Positions 26,207-34,840 of a DNA stretch of 64,000 nt are shown piece by piece; position 1 is the first letter of the stretch, and each line of letters starts with the position of its first letter. The translations under genes and the position numbers were made by a program. The notes under the pieces were generated by a model. That model saw only the letters and a program-made list of their open reading frames with translations, was not told the origin of the DNA and searched no databases. Origin of the DNA: Polyangiaceae bacterium. Lineage in GTDB: Bacteria; Myxococcota_A; Polyangia; Polyangiales; Polyangiaceae. The stretch spans positions 1-64,000 of the forward strand of contig JAQSWN010000023.1 of the NCBI GenBank assembly GCA_029266615.1. Reading direction: 5' to 3'.

Positions 26207-27081
26207 TGGCGCAGAGCCCCGTACGGCGCGCTTTCCGCGGCGCCAAGAACGACTGGCGATTGCACGCGCTCAGCGTGTTCTCCGTCGCGGTCGCGTTCGT
26301 GTGTTTGGCGGCCGCGCTCTTGCTCGTGGTGAACGTGGGCAAGGTGCGAGCGCGCTGGGCCGAGAGCGGGCGCGCCTCGGTCTATCTGCGCAAGAACGCG
26401 ACCGCCGACCAAGTGGCGGCCATCGAAAGAGCCTTGAAACAGAGCGAAGGCGTGACGGCAGTGCGCGTCGTTTCGAGCGAAGACGCTCGGCGCGAGCTCG
26501 TGGGGCTCACCAACGACCCGGTGCTGGATTCGCTGCCCACCGACGCGTTTCCAGCTTCTCTCGAGGTCGCGATCGAGAGCAGCGTCGCGACCGCGCGTCT
26601 CGGCAAGCTTTCGGCCCAGCTCTCCGCGCTGCCGGCGGTGGAAAGCGTCGAGACCTACGGCGCCTGGAGCGACCGCCTCGCGGCCCTCTTGACCGGCGGC
26701 GTCAGCGCATCCCTGCTCCTGGCCGGCGTCGTGCTTGCGGCGGTAGTCAGCGTCGTCTCCTCGACGATCCGGATGAGCCTGCAGCGACGTCGCATCGAGG
26801 TCGAGGTGATGAAGCTCGTCGGCGCCACCGACACCTACGTGCGAAGCCCGTTCGTGGTCGAAGGCGCGGCCCAGGGTGGCTTCGGCGCGCTCCTCGCGAT
26901 CGCGCTCCTCGGCTGTCTGTTCGCCATCGTTCAGAGCCACTTCGACAGCAACTTGGCCGCGCTGCTCGGCGCGACGCCGGTGTTCCTGCCCTGGACGGCG
27001 ATGATTGGCTTGATCACGGCCGGCGCGCTGCTCGGCGCGGTCGCGGCCTACGGAAGCCTGCGCAAGCTGCTGGTCGTATGA
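26206..27081 (+). CDS. ftsX: Cell division protein FtsX
   Basis: The 291-residue membrane protein has the FtsX layout: TM1 at about residues 22-45 (SVFSVAVAFVCLAAALLLVV), an extracytoplasmic domain of about 130 residues (RASVYLRKNATADQVAAIER, the segment that contacts the hydrolase activator), then three C-terminal TM segments with MSLQRRRIEVEVMKLVGAT between TM2 and TM3, the family's best conserved motif. Start is GTG at 26206 overlapping the ftsE stop. FtsX carries the conformational signal from FtsE across the membrane to the EnvC-like protein encoded next. Confidence 0.95.
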   Translation: MAQSPVRRAFRGAKNDWRLHALSVFSVAVAFVCLAAALLLVVNVGKVRARWAESGRASVYLRKNATADQVAAIERALKQSEGVTAVRVVSSEDARRELVGLTNDPVLDSLPTDAFPASLEVAIESSVATARLGKLSAQLSALPAVESVETYGAWSDRLAALLTGGVSASLLLAGVVLAAVVSVVSSTIRMSLQRRRIEVEVMKLVGATDTYVRSPFVVEGAAQGGFGALLAIALLGCLFAIVQSHFDSNLAALLGATPVFLPWTAMIGLITAGALLGAVAAYGSLRKLLVV

Positions 27082-28040
27082 AGGCGTCGCTACTCCCGCC
27101 GCTCTCCGTGCTGCTCGTCGCCGTCTCCGCCTCCGCGGTCACGCTCGACGCGCCGCCAGCGCCGCCAGCGCCGCAAGATCCGCAAGGGATGGACGTGGAG
27201 CGCGAGCTTGCCGCACTGTCACGCCAAGAGGCGAGCGCCAAGGTGGAGCTGGAAGCGCTCTCGCGCGAGAGCGAGGTGCTCAAAGCGACGACGCTGGCGC
27301 GCGGTCGCGCCTACGCGCGCTTGGCGCGCGCGGGGCTTCTGCCGGTTGGCGGCGGGTTCCAAGCGTTCGTCGAGCACGCGGCGCGCCTCGAACGCCTGCA
27401 CCGCTCTTTGGCTCGCGACTTGGCGCAGGAGCGGCAAGTCGCGGAGCGGCGAGCGGCGGTCGCCAAGCTCCTCTCCAGCATTACCGCCAAGCGCGCGCCG
27501 CTCGCGCTTCAACAGCGAACGTTGGCGCAGGCCGAGACCGCGCTGCTCGCCGCGCGCGACCGTGATCAGGCGTTCCAGCGAGCTTTTCTCGGCGGCGGCT
27601 CTTTCGACGATCACACGGCCGTCTACGGCGCGCCATCGAGCAGCCTTGCGGCCCCTGCTTCCGGCTTCGCCGCGTTGAAGGGCAACATGCCGTTTCCGCT
27701 ATCCGGACGAAGCGAGATCCGTTCTGCTCGCCGCAACGGTTCTGGCCCTGGCCTCACGATGCGCGCCCCCGGCGGCTCTGCGGTGCGCGCGGTTTTTCCA
27801 GGGCGTGTGGCGTTTGCAGACACCTATGCCGACTACGGTAGCACGGTGATTTTGGACCACGGCGGTGGCTACTACACCGTCAGCGCGAGCCTCGGCGAGA
27901 TCGAGGTGAAGGTGGGCGAAGACGTGAAGGGCGGCGCGCGCATCGCCACGCTCGGCGGTGGTTCAACTGGCTCGACGCTCTACTTCGAGGTAAGGATTGG
28001 CCAGGAGACGGCCGACCCGGCGGAGTGGTTTGGGATTTGA
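27078..28040 (+). CDS. envC: EnvC-like murein hydrolase activator (degenerate LytM domain)
   Basis: The 320-residue exported protein has a signal peptide, a long coiled coil (about residues 38-170, RELAALSRQEASAKVELEAL onward), and a C-terminal LytM/M23-like domain (about 220-320) with VILDHGGGYYTVSASLG and TLYFEVRIG. In active M23 enzymes the last strand carries HxH; here it is Y302 in LYFEVR, and the first H...D motif is also absent. EnvC of E. coli is degenerate in the same way and acts as an amidase activator at the septum, recruited by FtsEX. The ATG overlaps the ftsX stop (ATGA), completing an ftsE-ftsX-envC operon. Confidence 0.93.
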   Translation: MKASLLPPLSVLLVAVSASAVTLDAPPAPPAPQDPQGMDVERELAALSRQEASAKVELEALSRESEVLKATTLARGRAYARLARAGLLPVGGGFQAFVEHAARLERLHRSLARDLAQERQVAERRAAVAKLLSSITAKRAPLALQQRTLAQAETALLAARDRDQAFQRAFLGGGSFDDHTAVYGAPSSSLAAPASGFAALKGNMPFPLSGRSEIRSARRNGSGPGLTMRAPGGSAVRAVFPGRVAFADTYADYGSTVILDHGGGYYTVSASLGEIEVKVGEDVKGGARIATLGGGSTGSTLYFEVRIGQETADPAEWFGI

Positions 28041-28053
28041 GCCGACGTATGTC

Positions 28054-28863
28054 TTGAGGAGACACTGGTTAGGGTGGGGGGCACGGTTTGCAGCGTTCGT
28101 GTGGGCCGCGTCGTCGTGGAGCGCGCACGCGCATGCCCAATCTTCGGGCAGCTTCCCGGAGCCCGCTCCACCTGCGACCGCGCCACGAGCAGCGCCACCG
28201 CCGCCGTCGCCACCACCGCCACCCGCGGTCGTCACGGCGTCGCCTCGGCCCGCGGCGCCCCCTCCTCCCGTGCCCCCTCCGCCCGCCGCCGCCACCGCGC
28301 CTTCGCCACTGCCGCCCGCTGCTGCGAACACGCCCGCCCCGGCAGTGCCGCAGTACCGCCCGCCGACTCCGTTCGATAGCCTTCCTCCCATCCTGCCCTA
28401 CAAAAAAGGGCTCCCGGTGCCGCCGGGGTACCGCGTCGTCGATCGCACGAGCGGCCTGGTGCTCGGAGGCGGGCTCACGCTCTTGGCCGGCTATGCCGCG
28501 GGTTTGGGTCTCGCGGCGAGCCAAGACTTCGAACGGGGCACCGGCTACGTGGCAATTCCGGTGGTGGGGCCGTGGGCGGCCATCGGCGCGCGTAGCTTCT
28601 CCTGCAGAGTACCGATCAGCATCAACGTGGACGGCGCGACCGTGCAGCGTGAGCTCAACAAGTGCGTGGGCCAGGCTTTCGATGAAGTGACGACCGTCGT
28701 CTTCCTAACCGTGGACGGCTTGATTCAGGCGACGGGCGCGGTGCTCTTTTTCGTCGGGCTCGGGAGCAGCTACAAGGAGCTCGTGCGTGAGGATTTGCCG
28801 AAGACCGCCGTCACCGTGCTGCCCGAGGGCGGCATGGCGCTGAGCGTTTCCGGAAAATTTTAG
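28054..28863 (+). CDS. Exported Pro/Ala-rich protein with two hydrophobic segments
   Basis: The 269-residue protein starts at a TTG at 28054, 13 bases after the EnvC-like stop; this gives an ordinary signal peptide (RRHWLGWGARFAAFVWAASS, cleavage about HAHA-Q). The mature part has about 80 residues of Pro/Ala, then two hydrophobic segments (GLVLGGGLTLLAGYAAGLGL; VVFLTVDGLIQATGAVLFFV) around a small domain with two Cys (RSFSCRVPISINVDG, LNKCVGQAFDE). The start is uncertain because an in-frame extension continues into the EnvC gene. Family unknown but of a kind frequent in Polyangia; might be co-transcribed with ftsEX. Confidence 0.7.
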   Translation: MRRHWLGWGARFAAFVWAASSWSAHAHAQSSGSFPEPAPPATAPRAAPPPPSPPPPPAVVTASPRPAAPPPPVPPPPAAATAPSPLPPAAANTPAPAVPQYRPPTPFDSLPPILPYKKGLPVPPGYRVVDRTSGLVLGGGLTLLAGYAAGLGLAASQDFERGTGYVAIPVVGPWAAIGARSFSCRVPISINVDGATVQRELNKCVGQAFDEVTTVVFLTVDGLIQATGAVLFFVGLGSSYKELVREDLPKTAVTVLPEGGMALSVSGKF

Positions 28864-29927
28864 CTGGGTGGGCTCGGCGCGGGCAGGGCTTCTTTGGTTG
28901 GCCCCCCTACGCGCACGTCGTCCGCTGTCCACGAGGCGTGACCGGTAGTGTGCACCGCGTGGAGCTGACGGCTGCTCGCGTCGCCGACGCGGCTCTCCAT
29001 GTTGCGCATCCGAACCAGCAAGTCTTCCAGTAGGCGCCGGTTGGCGGCCAAAAGCTCGGCCAGCATCGCCACGAGGCCGACCACGAACGCGAGGATGATC
29101 GCGGTCGTGCCGACCAACAGCGATTGAATCTTCCCGGCCGCGGTGCCGCGCGTCACGAAGTAGTACAGAAAGCGCCCCCACGTCAGCGCGCCGATGGCAA
29201 ACAGCACGAACGCGATGCGCGAGAACACCTGCACGGGCCGGTACATTGCGTAGGCGCGGAACATCACTCCGCCCGCCTTCTTCAGGTAGTCCGGGATGTT
29301 CTTGAACAAGCGGGACTCGCGCGTCTTGTGGTTCGTGCGCACCTTCACGTTTTCGACCGCGATGCCGGCGCGGCCCGCCTGGATCACGGTCTCCAGCGTG
29401 TACGTGAAGCGGTTGTGAACGAACAACCCGAGCGCTGCGCGCCGGCTGATGGCGCGGAAGCCACTCGGCGAGTCGGAGACGCTCGTGGCCGATAGCTGCC
29501 GCACGACGCCGGAGCCCCAGCGCTGCAGCAGCTTCTTGATCGGCGAGAAATGGGCGATGCCATCGGTTTGGCGATCACCGATCACGAACTCCGCGCGGCC
29601 GGCCAAAATGGGCGCGACGAGCAGCGCGATGTCCGTACCCTCATATTGATTATCCGCGTCCGTATTGACGATGATGTCCGCGCCCAGCTTGACGCACGCG
29701 TCGATGCCGGCGGTGAAAGCGCGCGCGAGCCCGCGGTTCTGCGGAAAGCGCAGCACGTGATGGACGCCCAGCTCTGCCGCGCGCTCGGCCGTGCCGTCCG
29801 TGCTCCCGTCGTCGATGATCAGCACCTCGATCTCGTCGATACCCGGGATGTGCCGCGGCAGCGCCGCGATTGTCTCCGGCAGCGTCTCGCGCTCGTTGAG
29901 ACAGGGGATTTGGATGATGAGCTTCAA
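28860..29927 (-). CDS. Family 2 glycosyltransferase with C-terminal membrane segments
   Basis: The 355-residue protein has a GT-A catalytic domain with IDDGSTDGT (about residues 38-46) and the metal-binding DAD in NTDADNQYEGTD (about residue 90), then two C-terminal TM segments (AFVLFAIGALTWGRFLYYFV; SLLVGTTAIILAFVVGLVAM). This is the dolichol-phosphate mannosyltransferase/GtrB-like type that often makes polyprenyl-phosphate sugars, using a nucleotide sugar on the cytoplasmic face. It marks the left end of the glycan region. Its stop overlaps the stop of the convergent gene at 28863 by four bases. Confidence 0.9.
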   Translation of the reverse strand: MKLIIQIPCLNERETLPETIAALPRHIPGIDEIEVLIIDDGSTDGTAERAAELGVHHVLRFPQNRGLARAFTAGIDACVKLGADIIVNTDADNQYEGTDIALLVAPILAGRAEFVIGDRQTDGIAHFSPIKKLLQRWGSGVVRQLSATSVSDSPSGFRAISRRAALGLFVHNRFTYTLETVIQAGRAGIAVENVKVRTNHKTRESRLFKNIPDYLKKAGGVMFRAYAMYRPVQVFSRIAFVLFAIGALTWGRFLYYFVTRGTAAGKIQSLLVGTTAIILAFVVGLVAMLAELLAANRRLLEDLLVRMRNMESRVGDASSRQLHAVHTTGHASWTADDVRVGGPTKEALPAPSPPS

Positions 29928-30152
29928 GGCGACCCAGGCGGCAATTCTAACGGAGGTGCGTAGCAGGGGTTTACGGGACCGGCAAGCGCTGGCAACCCTT
30001 GACGACCGAACGTGGCCGGCACGACCGCCGCGGGAGGGCCGCGGGAAACCTCGCGAAGCGCCGCGTCAGGAGCGGCCTGCGCACCTTCCCTGCAGCCGCG
30101 TGATCAGTTTGCTTTGCGAGCGAACGGACGATGCGGTACCTGCTCTGCAAGC

Positions 30153-31292
30153 ATGATTGGCTTCAAAATCCCGTTCAACAAGGCCTCTTTGGAGGGCGAC
30201 GAGATCGCGAACGTGCTGAAAGCGTTCAGCGACATGCACGTCGCTGGAGACGGCGGCTTCACTCGCCAGTGCCACGAGCTCCTGCAGGCTGCGATTGGAG
30301 CCCCGAAAGCGCTGCTCACCACTTCGTGCACCCACGCGCTCGAGATGGCCGCGCTGCTTTTGGATATTCAGCCGGGGGACGAGGTGATCGCTCCCTCTTT
30401 TACGTTCGTGAGCACGGTCAACGCCTTCGTGCTGCGCGGCGCGCGTCCGGTTTTCGTGGACATTCGCCCCGATACGCTCAACCTCGACGAGCGGCAGATC
30501 GAAGCGAAATTGACGGCGAAGACCCGCGCTATCGTGCCGGTTCACTACGCGGGCGTCGGTTGTGAGATGGATCTCATCTGCCGGTTAGCGTCGGCGCGCG
30601 GCATCGCGATCGTGGAGGACAACGCTCACGGTCTGTTCGGCAGTTACAAGGGGCGCAAGCTGGGGAGCTTCGGCCAGTTCTCGACGCTCAGCTTCCACGA
30701 GACGAAGAACATCACCTGCGGTGAGGGCGGCGCGCTGATCATCAACGATTCGAAGTTCGTGGAGCGCGCCGAGATCATCCGCGAAAAGGGCACGAATCGC
30801 AGCCAGTTCTTCCGGGGTCAGGTCGACAAATACGGCTGGGTGGACGTCGGCTCCAGCTACCTGCCGTCGGAGGTGCTCGCGGCCTTCTTGGTCGCGCAGC
30901 TCGAGGTGTCTGAGAGCATCCAGCGTCGCCGGCACGGCGCCTGGTCCCGCTACCAAACGGAGCTCCAGAGCTGGGCGGATGGGCTAGGCGTGGGCCTGCC
31001 GTTCGTGCCGGCTGAGGCAGACCACCCGGCTCACATGTTCTACCTGCTCATGCCGACCTTGGCGCAGCGGCAGGCGTTCATCGCGCACATGTGGGAAGCC
31101 AGGATCGTGACGCCGTTTCATTACGTACCGCTGCACACGTCCCTCATGGGTCGTAAGCTCGGCTACGTGGAGGGTGATTGTCCCATCACGGAAAGCGTGA
31201 GCGACCGTCTGGTCCGCCTCCCGCTCTACGCATCCATCTCGAGCGAGGACCAATCGAAGGTCATCGAACAGGTGTTGGCCTTCCGCGGCTGA
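30153..31292 (+). CDS. wecE: dTDP-4-keto-6-deoxy-sugar 4-aminotransferase (WecE-type)
   Basis: The 379-residue PLP enzyme is close to E. coli WecE/RffA: SCTHALEMAALLLDIQPGDE, then APSFTFVSTVNAFVLRGARP, the PLP lysine K185 in SFHETKN, and EIIREKGTNRSQFFRGQVDK. WecE converts dTDP-4-keto-6-deoxyglucose to dTDP-4-amino-4,6-dideoxygalactose (Fuc4N) using glutamate. The ATG at 30153 gives the conserved MIGFKIPFNKAS N-terminus; an upstream in-frame extension is poor. It stands before an ATP-grasp ligase, GT2 and other sugar-modifying genes, so it probably supplies a 4-amino sugar to that module. dTDP-glucose synthesis genes are not in the window. Confidence 0.92.
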   Translation: MIGFKIPFNKASLEGDEIANVLKAFSDMHVAGDGGFTRQCHELLQAAIGAPKALLTTSCTHALEMAALLLDIQPGDEVIAPSFTFVSTVNAFVLRGARPVFVDIRPDTLNLDERQIEAKLTAKTRAIVPVHYAGVGCEMDLICRLASARGIAIVEDNAHGLFGSYKGRKLGSFGQFSTLSFHETKNITCGEGGALIINDSKFVERAEIIREKGTNRSQFFRGQVDKYGWVDVGSSYLPSEVLAAFLVAQLEVSESIQRRRHGAWSRYQTELQSWADGLGVGLPFVPAEADHPAHMFYLLMPTLAQRQAFIAHMWEARIVTPFHYVPLHTSLMGRKLGYVEGDCPITESVSDRLVRLPLYASISSEDQSKVIEQVLAFRG

Positions 31293-31304
31293 CTCGGCGA
31301 GCTG

Positions 31305-31697
31305 TTACTTGGTGGGTACGAGCAGCGCGGTTCCCGTGATGATCAATACGGCTCCGAACCACATCTTCGGGGTCGGGGCCTCTCCCAAAAGGACCACGCT
31401 CAGGAGGGACACCAGCAAGGCGGAGCCACACGCAACGGTGTACGCGTAGCTCAGGTCGAGCTTGCTCAGGCAGGCCATCCACGCCAAAAATCCGAACCCG
31501 ACTCCTACCGCGAACAGGCCCACTTTCCACAACCGGGAGAGCACGAGGAGCTGCTGCAGCTTGCCCGCGAGTGTCTGCGTGCCGTCCAACTCCGTCATCA
31601 GAGACTTGAGAGCGACTTGCCCGATCGACGAGGACAGCACGGACAGACCGAGGAAGACGTTCCCCCAGAAGAACTTGGACATGGGCATACCAAGCAT
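31305..31697 (-). CDS. Small 4-TM transporter, EmrE/ArnE-like (EamA/SMR fold)
   Basis: The 130-residue protein is mostly four TM helices (FFWGNVFLGLSVLSSSIGQV; LWKVGLFAVGVGFGFLAWMA; YAYTVACGSALLVSLLSVVL; MWFGAVLIITGTALLVP). The SLSKLDLSYAYTV-like segment and LLGEAP loop fit the small multidrug resistance/EamA half-size family, to which ArnE and ArnF (flippase of undecaprenyl-phosphate-aminoarabinose) belong. Three in-frame ATGs (31697, 31688, 31682) are candidate starts. It lies convergent to the WecE-like gene, inside a module whose other parts also resemble Arn proteins, so a lipid-linked sugar flippase role is inferred. Confidence 0.85.
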   Translation of the reverse strand: MLGMPMSKFFWGNVFLGLSVLSSSIGQVALKSLMTELDGTQTLAGKLQQLLVLSRLWKVGLFAVGVGFGFLAWMACLSKLDLSYAYTVACGSALLVSLLSVVLLGEAPTPKMWFGAVLIITGTALLVPTK

Positions 31698-31861
31698 AGT
31701 GCAGTGGCCGTGAGCGGCGAGCCGCGCCGTTTGCCGGCCACGTGGCCAGGAAACCACTGATGTGTCGTGAAGCGCTCGATGTCGTGGCGCATTTACTTTA
31801 CCCTCCGCGCAGGCGGTGCGGGACAAACCAGCGCCGCCTTGATCCCGAGGCTCACGTCGAC

Positions 31862-33070
31862 ATGACGAAAACGGTGCTCTTTCTCGGCGGCTCCAACCAG
31901 CAACTTGCTCCCATCGAGTACGCGAGGCGGGCCGGCTATCGAGTCATTACTTGCGACAACCGACCGGAGAGCCCTGGGCACGTGCTTGCAGACCGGTATC
32001 ACGACGTCAGTACGACGGATATGGCTGGTGTCCTGCGCGTCGCCCGCGAGGAGCGGGTAGACGCTGTCGTTTGCTATGCCTCGGACGTCTCCGCACCCAC
32101 CGCGGCCTACGTCGCGGAGCAACTGCAGCTGCCGGGCAATCCGTTGGCCTCGGTCCGCACCCTGACGGACAAGGCACAGTTTCGTCAGTTTCAAGCGGCG
32201 CACGGTTACTTCGTCCCGCGCCATTTGGCCTTCGCCGAAGCCCAGCTCACGGACGAGGCCGCCGCTTCGGCCACGGTCGCCGAGGCACTGCGCCTGCCAG
32301 TCATCGTCAAGCCGGTGGACGCGAGCGGCAGCAAGGGAGTCACCAAAGTGCGCCGGCCCGAGGAACTGGTGCCGGCCATGCGCAATGCCGTCGGCTATTC
32401 ACTCACTCGTACGGTGATCGTCGAGGAGCTGATTGTCGCCGAGGGTTACCAAGTCTGCGGTGAAGGATTTTTGCAAGATGGTCAGATCGTGTTCCAGGCG
32501 TTCGCCAACGAGCACTTTTGCCCTGACATCGTGGTGCCCGTCGGCGAATCCTTCCCGTCAATGTTCGACGACGCGCAGGTGGCGAAAGGCGTCGACGTCC
32601 TGCAGAGCATATTTTCTCGGCTGGGTATGCGTCAGGGGCCCTTCAATTTCGATCTGATGTTTACCCCCGAGGGCGAGGTGTTCGTCATCGAGATCGGTCC
32701 TCGCAACGGAGGCAATCGTATGCCCGAGGCCATCCGCTACGCCACCGGTGTGGACACGATCGCGGCGACCGTGGAAGGGGCCCTCGGTCTGAGCTTCGAT
32801 TTGTCCAAGCGGACGAATTTCTTCTACGCGACCTACTCCGTGCACGCCAAGCGAGACGGGACCCTGACGGCTATTCACTATGCTCCCGAAATCCGAGCGC
32901 GGATCGTGGACGAGCTGACTTTCGTCATGCCGGGGCAGCCGGTGAAGCGATTCAACATGGGCAGCTTGATGCTGAGTAACTTGATTCTCGCCTTTGATAC
33001 ATACGCGGAGATGCTGTCGACGTTGGACCACATGGATGACTACGTCACCGTCGACATCGAAGGAGCATGA
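31862..33070 (+). CDS. ATP-grasp carboxylate-amine ligase-like protein
   Basis: The 402-residue protein has the ATP-grasp order: N-terminal preATP-grasp Rossmann-like domain (TKTVLFLGGSNQQLAPIEYA), central ATP loop (PVIVKPVDASGSKGVTKV, about residues 142-159), and C-terminal metal site FNFDLMFTPEGEVFVIEIGP followed by RNGGNRMPE. Family members join a carboxylate to an amine or thiol with ATP. Context suggests attachment of an amino acid or acyl group to an amino sugar, since a WecE-type aminotransferase is near; this is inference. ATG at 31862 is chosen because the N-terminal fold starts there. GC content (35 of 60 in the sampled line 32401-32460) is a little below the window average. Confidence 0.87.
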   Translation: MTKTVLFLGGSNQQLAPIEYARRAGYRVITCDNRPESPGHVLADRYHDVSTTDMAGVLRVAREERVDAVVCYASDVSAPTAAYVAEQLQLPGNPLASVRTLTDKAQFRQFQAAHGYFVPRHLAFAEAQLTDEAAASATVAEALRLPVIVKPVDASGSKGVTKVRRPEELVPAMRNAVGYSLTRTVIVEELIVAEGYQVCGEGFLQDGQIVFQAFANEHFCPDIVVPVGESFPSMFDDAQVAKGVDVLQSIFSRLGMRQGPFNFDLMFTPEGEVFVIEIGPRNGGNRMPEAIRYATGVDTIAATVEGALGLSFDLSKRTNFFYATYSVHAKRDGTLTAIHYAPEIRARIVDELTFVMPGQPVKRFNMGSLMLSNLILAFDTYAEMLSTLDHMDDYVTVDIEGA

Positions 33071-33188
33071 GGTTGCCCGCGCGTCCTCGCCCGTGTCGCA
33101 CCGACGGTGTCGAGCCGACTCGCATTTGCGCGGTTAGGTCCGCGCTGCTAACTTCGCGTGCATCTGCACGAATGGCTCGCGAAGTCTG

Positions 33189-34196
33189 ATGTCTGCGCAA
33201 GGTGTCCAGCATCCTCCCGCGGTGGGCGCGGGGGAGGTGGTGTCGCTCTCGATCGTCGCGACGCTCTACCGTTCGGAGCCGTACGTAGTCGAGTTCTGCG
33301 ATCGCGCCGCCGCCGCGGCCCGCGCCATAGGCAAGGACTTCGAGATCATCTTGGTGAACGACGGCTCGCCGGACGGCGCGCTTCGCGTTGCCAAAGAGTA
33401 CGCAGACGTGCACCCCGAGGTGACCGTCGTCGACTTGTCTCGGAACTTTGGTCACCACCAGGCGATGATGGCGGGCCTCTCCCACAGCCACGGCTCGCTC
33501 GTCTTCCTCATCGACAGCGACCTGGAAGAAGAGCCGGAGTGGCTGATCGACTTCTCGAAGAAGCTCTCCGAGAGCGGGGCCGACGTCGTCTATGGCGTGC
33601 AAGCGGCGCGCCGCGGGGGGCTCTTCGAGCGTGTTTCGGGCTACCTGTACTACGTAGTCGTCCAGGCCCTTACCGGCTTGCCGATCCCTTCCAACCTCGT
33701 CACGGCACGCTTGATGACGCGGCGTTACGTGGATGCGCTCACCCGCTTCGAGGAGCGGGAGATTGACATCGCAGGGCTCTGGGCGCTCACGGGTTTTCTC
33801 CAAGTCCCTCACACGATCAAGAAGCATTCGACGAGCGCGACTACGTACACACTCGCTCTCAAAGTGAGGTTGCTCATCGACTCTGTGTCATCCTTTAGTA
33901 GCGCCCCTCTGATTGGCATCTTCTACTTCGGAGTGCTCGTCTCGGCGCTCGCGGGGCTGTTCCTGTGCTACCTGATCTTGAATCGTTACTTCTTGGACAC
34001 GCCGTTGAGTGGTTGGACCTCGGTCATGGCGTCCGTCTGGCTCCTCGGGGGGCTGCAGATTTCGTTCATCGGCGTCATCGGCATCTATCTGGCCAAGGTG
34101 TTCACGGAGGCGAAGCGGCGGCCGAACACCATCGTCCGCGAGATTTATGCGCAGCCGCAAACGCGGGCGAAGAGTGAGAGTGCAAATGCCGAGTGA
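33189..34196 (+). CDS. Polyprenyl-phosphate glycosyltransferase-like GT2 (ArnC/GtrB type)
   Basis: The 335-residue protein has the GT2 catalytic domain (LSIVATLYRSEPYVVEFCDR; VNDGSPDGAL at about residue 57; DSD metal site in LIDSDLEEEPEWL, about residue 110) and two C-terminal TM helices (APLIGIFYFGVLVSALAGLF; VWLLGGLQISFIGVIGIYLA). This is the order in ArnC, GtrB and DpmA-like enzymes, which move a sugar from a nucleotide carrier to undecaprenyl phosphate. It overlaps the following methyltransferase by 11 bases. It is likely to lipid-link the sugar built by its neighbours. Confidence 0.9.
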   Translation: MSAQGVQHPPAVGAGEVVSLSIVATLYRSEPYVVEFCDRAAAAARAIGKDFEIILVNDGSPDGALRVAKEYADVHPEVTVVDLSRNFGHHQAMMAGLSHSHGSLVFLIDSDLEEEPEWLIDFSKKLSESGADVVYGVQAARRGGLFERVSGYLYYVVVQALTGLPIPSNLVTARLMTRRYVDALTRFEEREIDIAGLWALTGFLQVPHTIKKHSTSATTYTLALKVRLLIDSVSSFSSAPLIGIFYFGVLVSALAGLFLCYLILNRYFLDTPLSGWTSVMASVWLLGGLQISFIGVIGIYLAKVFTEAKRRPNTIVREIYAQPQTRAKSESANAE

Positions 34197-34833
34197 CTAT
34201 TTTACGCGCTACGAGGCGCTGCTAGCCGAGGTCAAGGCGTTCAACGGCGAGCAGCTGGACGAGCACGGCATCACGCCCCAGGGCGTGGGGTGGAATAGCG
34301 TGGAGGCTCAGGTCGTACGGTTCGACCAAGTGCTGAAGGTCCTCCCCGCCTGCACCGAATCCGTCGTGTCCTTGAATGATATCGGCTGCGGCTACGGCGC
34401 CCTACTCGACTACCTCGCGGAACGCGGGCAGAGCGTCGACTACCGGGGGTTCGAGGTGTCAGAGCGGACCCTGGCACGCGCCAAGTCGCTCCACGTGGAG
34501 TCGCCGACGTGCTCGTTCAAGCCGCTCGAAGAGCTCTCGCCGGCAGACTATTCGGTCGCGAGCGGTATCTTCGGTCTGAGCTTCTCGCACAGTGACGAGG
34601 CTTGGCACCGCTACGTGCTGGATACGCTGGATCTGTTCGACCAAAACAGCTCCAAAGGCTTCGCTTTCAACATGCTCACGTCCTACTCGGACGAAGACAA
34701 GAAGCGGAGCGAGCTGCACTACGCGGACCCTTGCGTCATCTTCGACCTGTGTAAGCGTAAGTTCTCGCGGAACGTCGCGCTCTATCACGACTACTCCCTG
34801 TTCGATTTCACGATCGTAGTCAGGAAGGCGTGA
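34186..34833 (+). CDS. SAM-dependent methyltransferase (class I)
   Basis: The 215-residue protein has the class I methyltransferase glycine loop LNDIGCGYGALLDYL (about residues 64-78) and the acidic strand end VDYRGFEVSE where SAM ribose is held. It would methylate a hydroxyl, amine or carboxyl of the neighbouring pathway's product. ATG at 34186 is inside the 3' end of the GT2 gene (11-base overlap). A much longer in-frame extension exists but lies within the GT2 gene in another frame and is rejected. Confidence 0.85.
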   Translation: MPSDYFTRYEALLAEVKAFNGEQLDEHGITPQGVGWNSVEAQVVRFDQVLKVLPACTESVVSLNDIGCGYGALLDYLAERGQSVDYRGFEVSERTLARAKSLHVESPTCSFKPLEELSPADYSVASGIFGLSFSHSDEAWHRYVLDTLDLFDQNSSKGFAFNMLTSYSDEDKKRSELHYADPCVIFDLCKRKFSRNVALYHDYSLFDFTIVVRKA

Positions 34834-34840
34834 GGCTGTC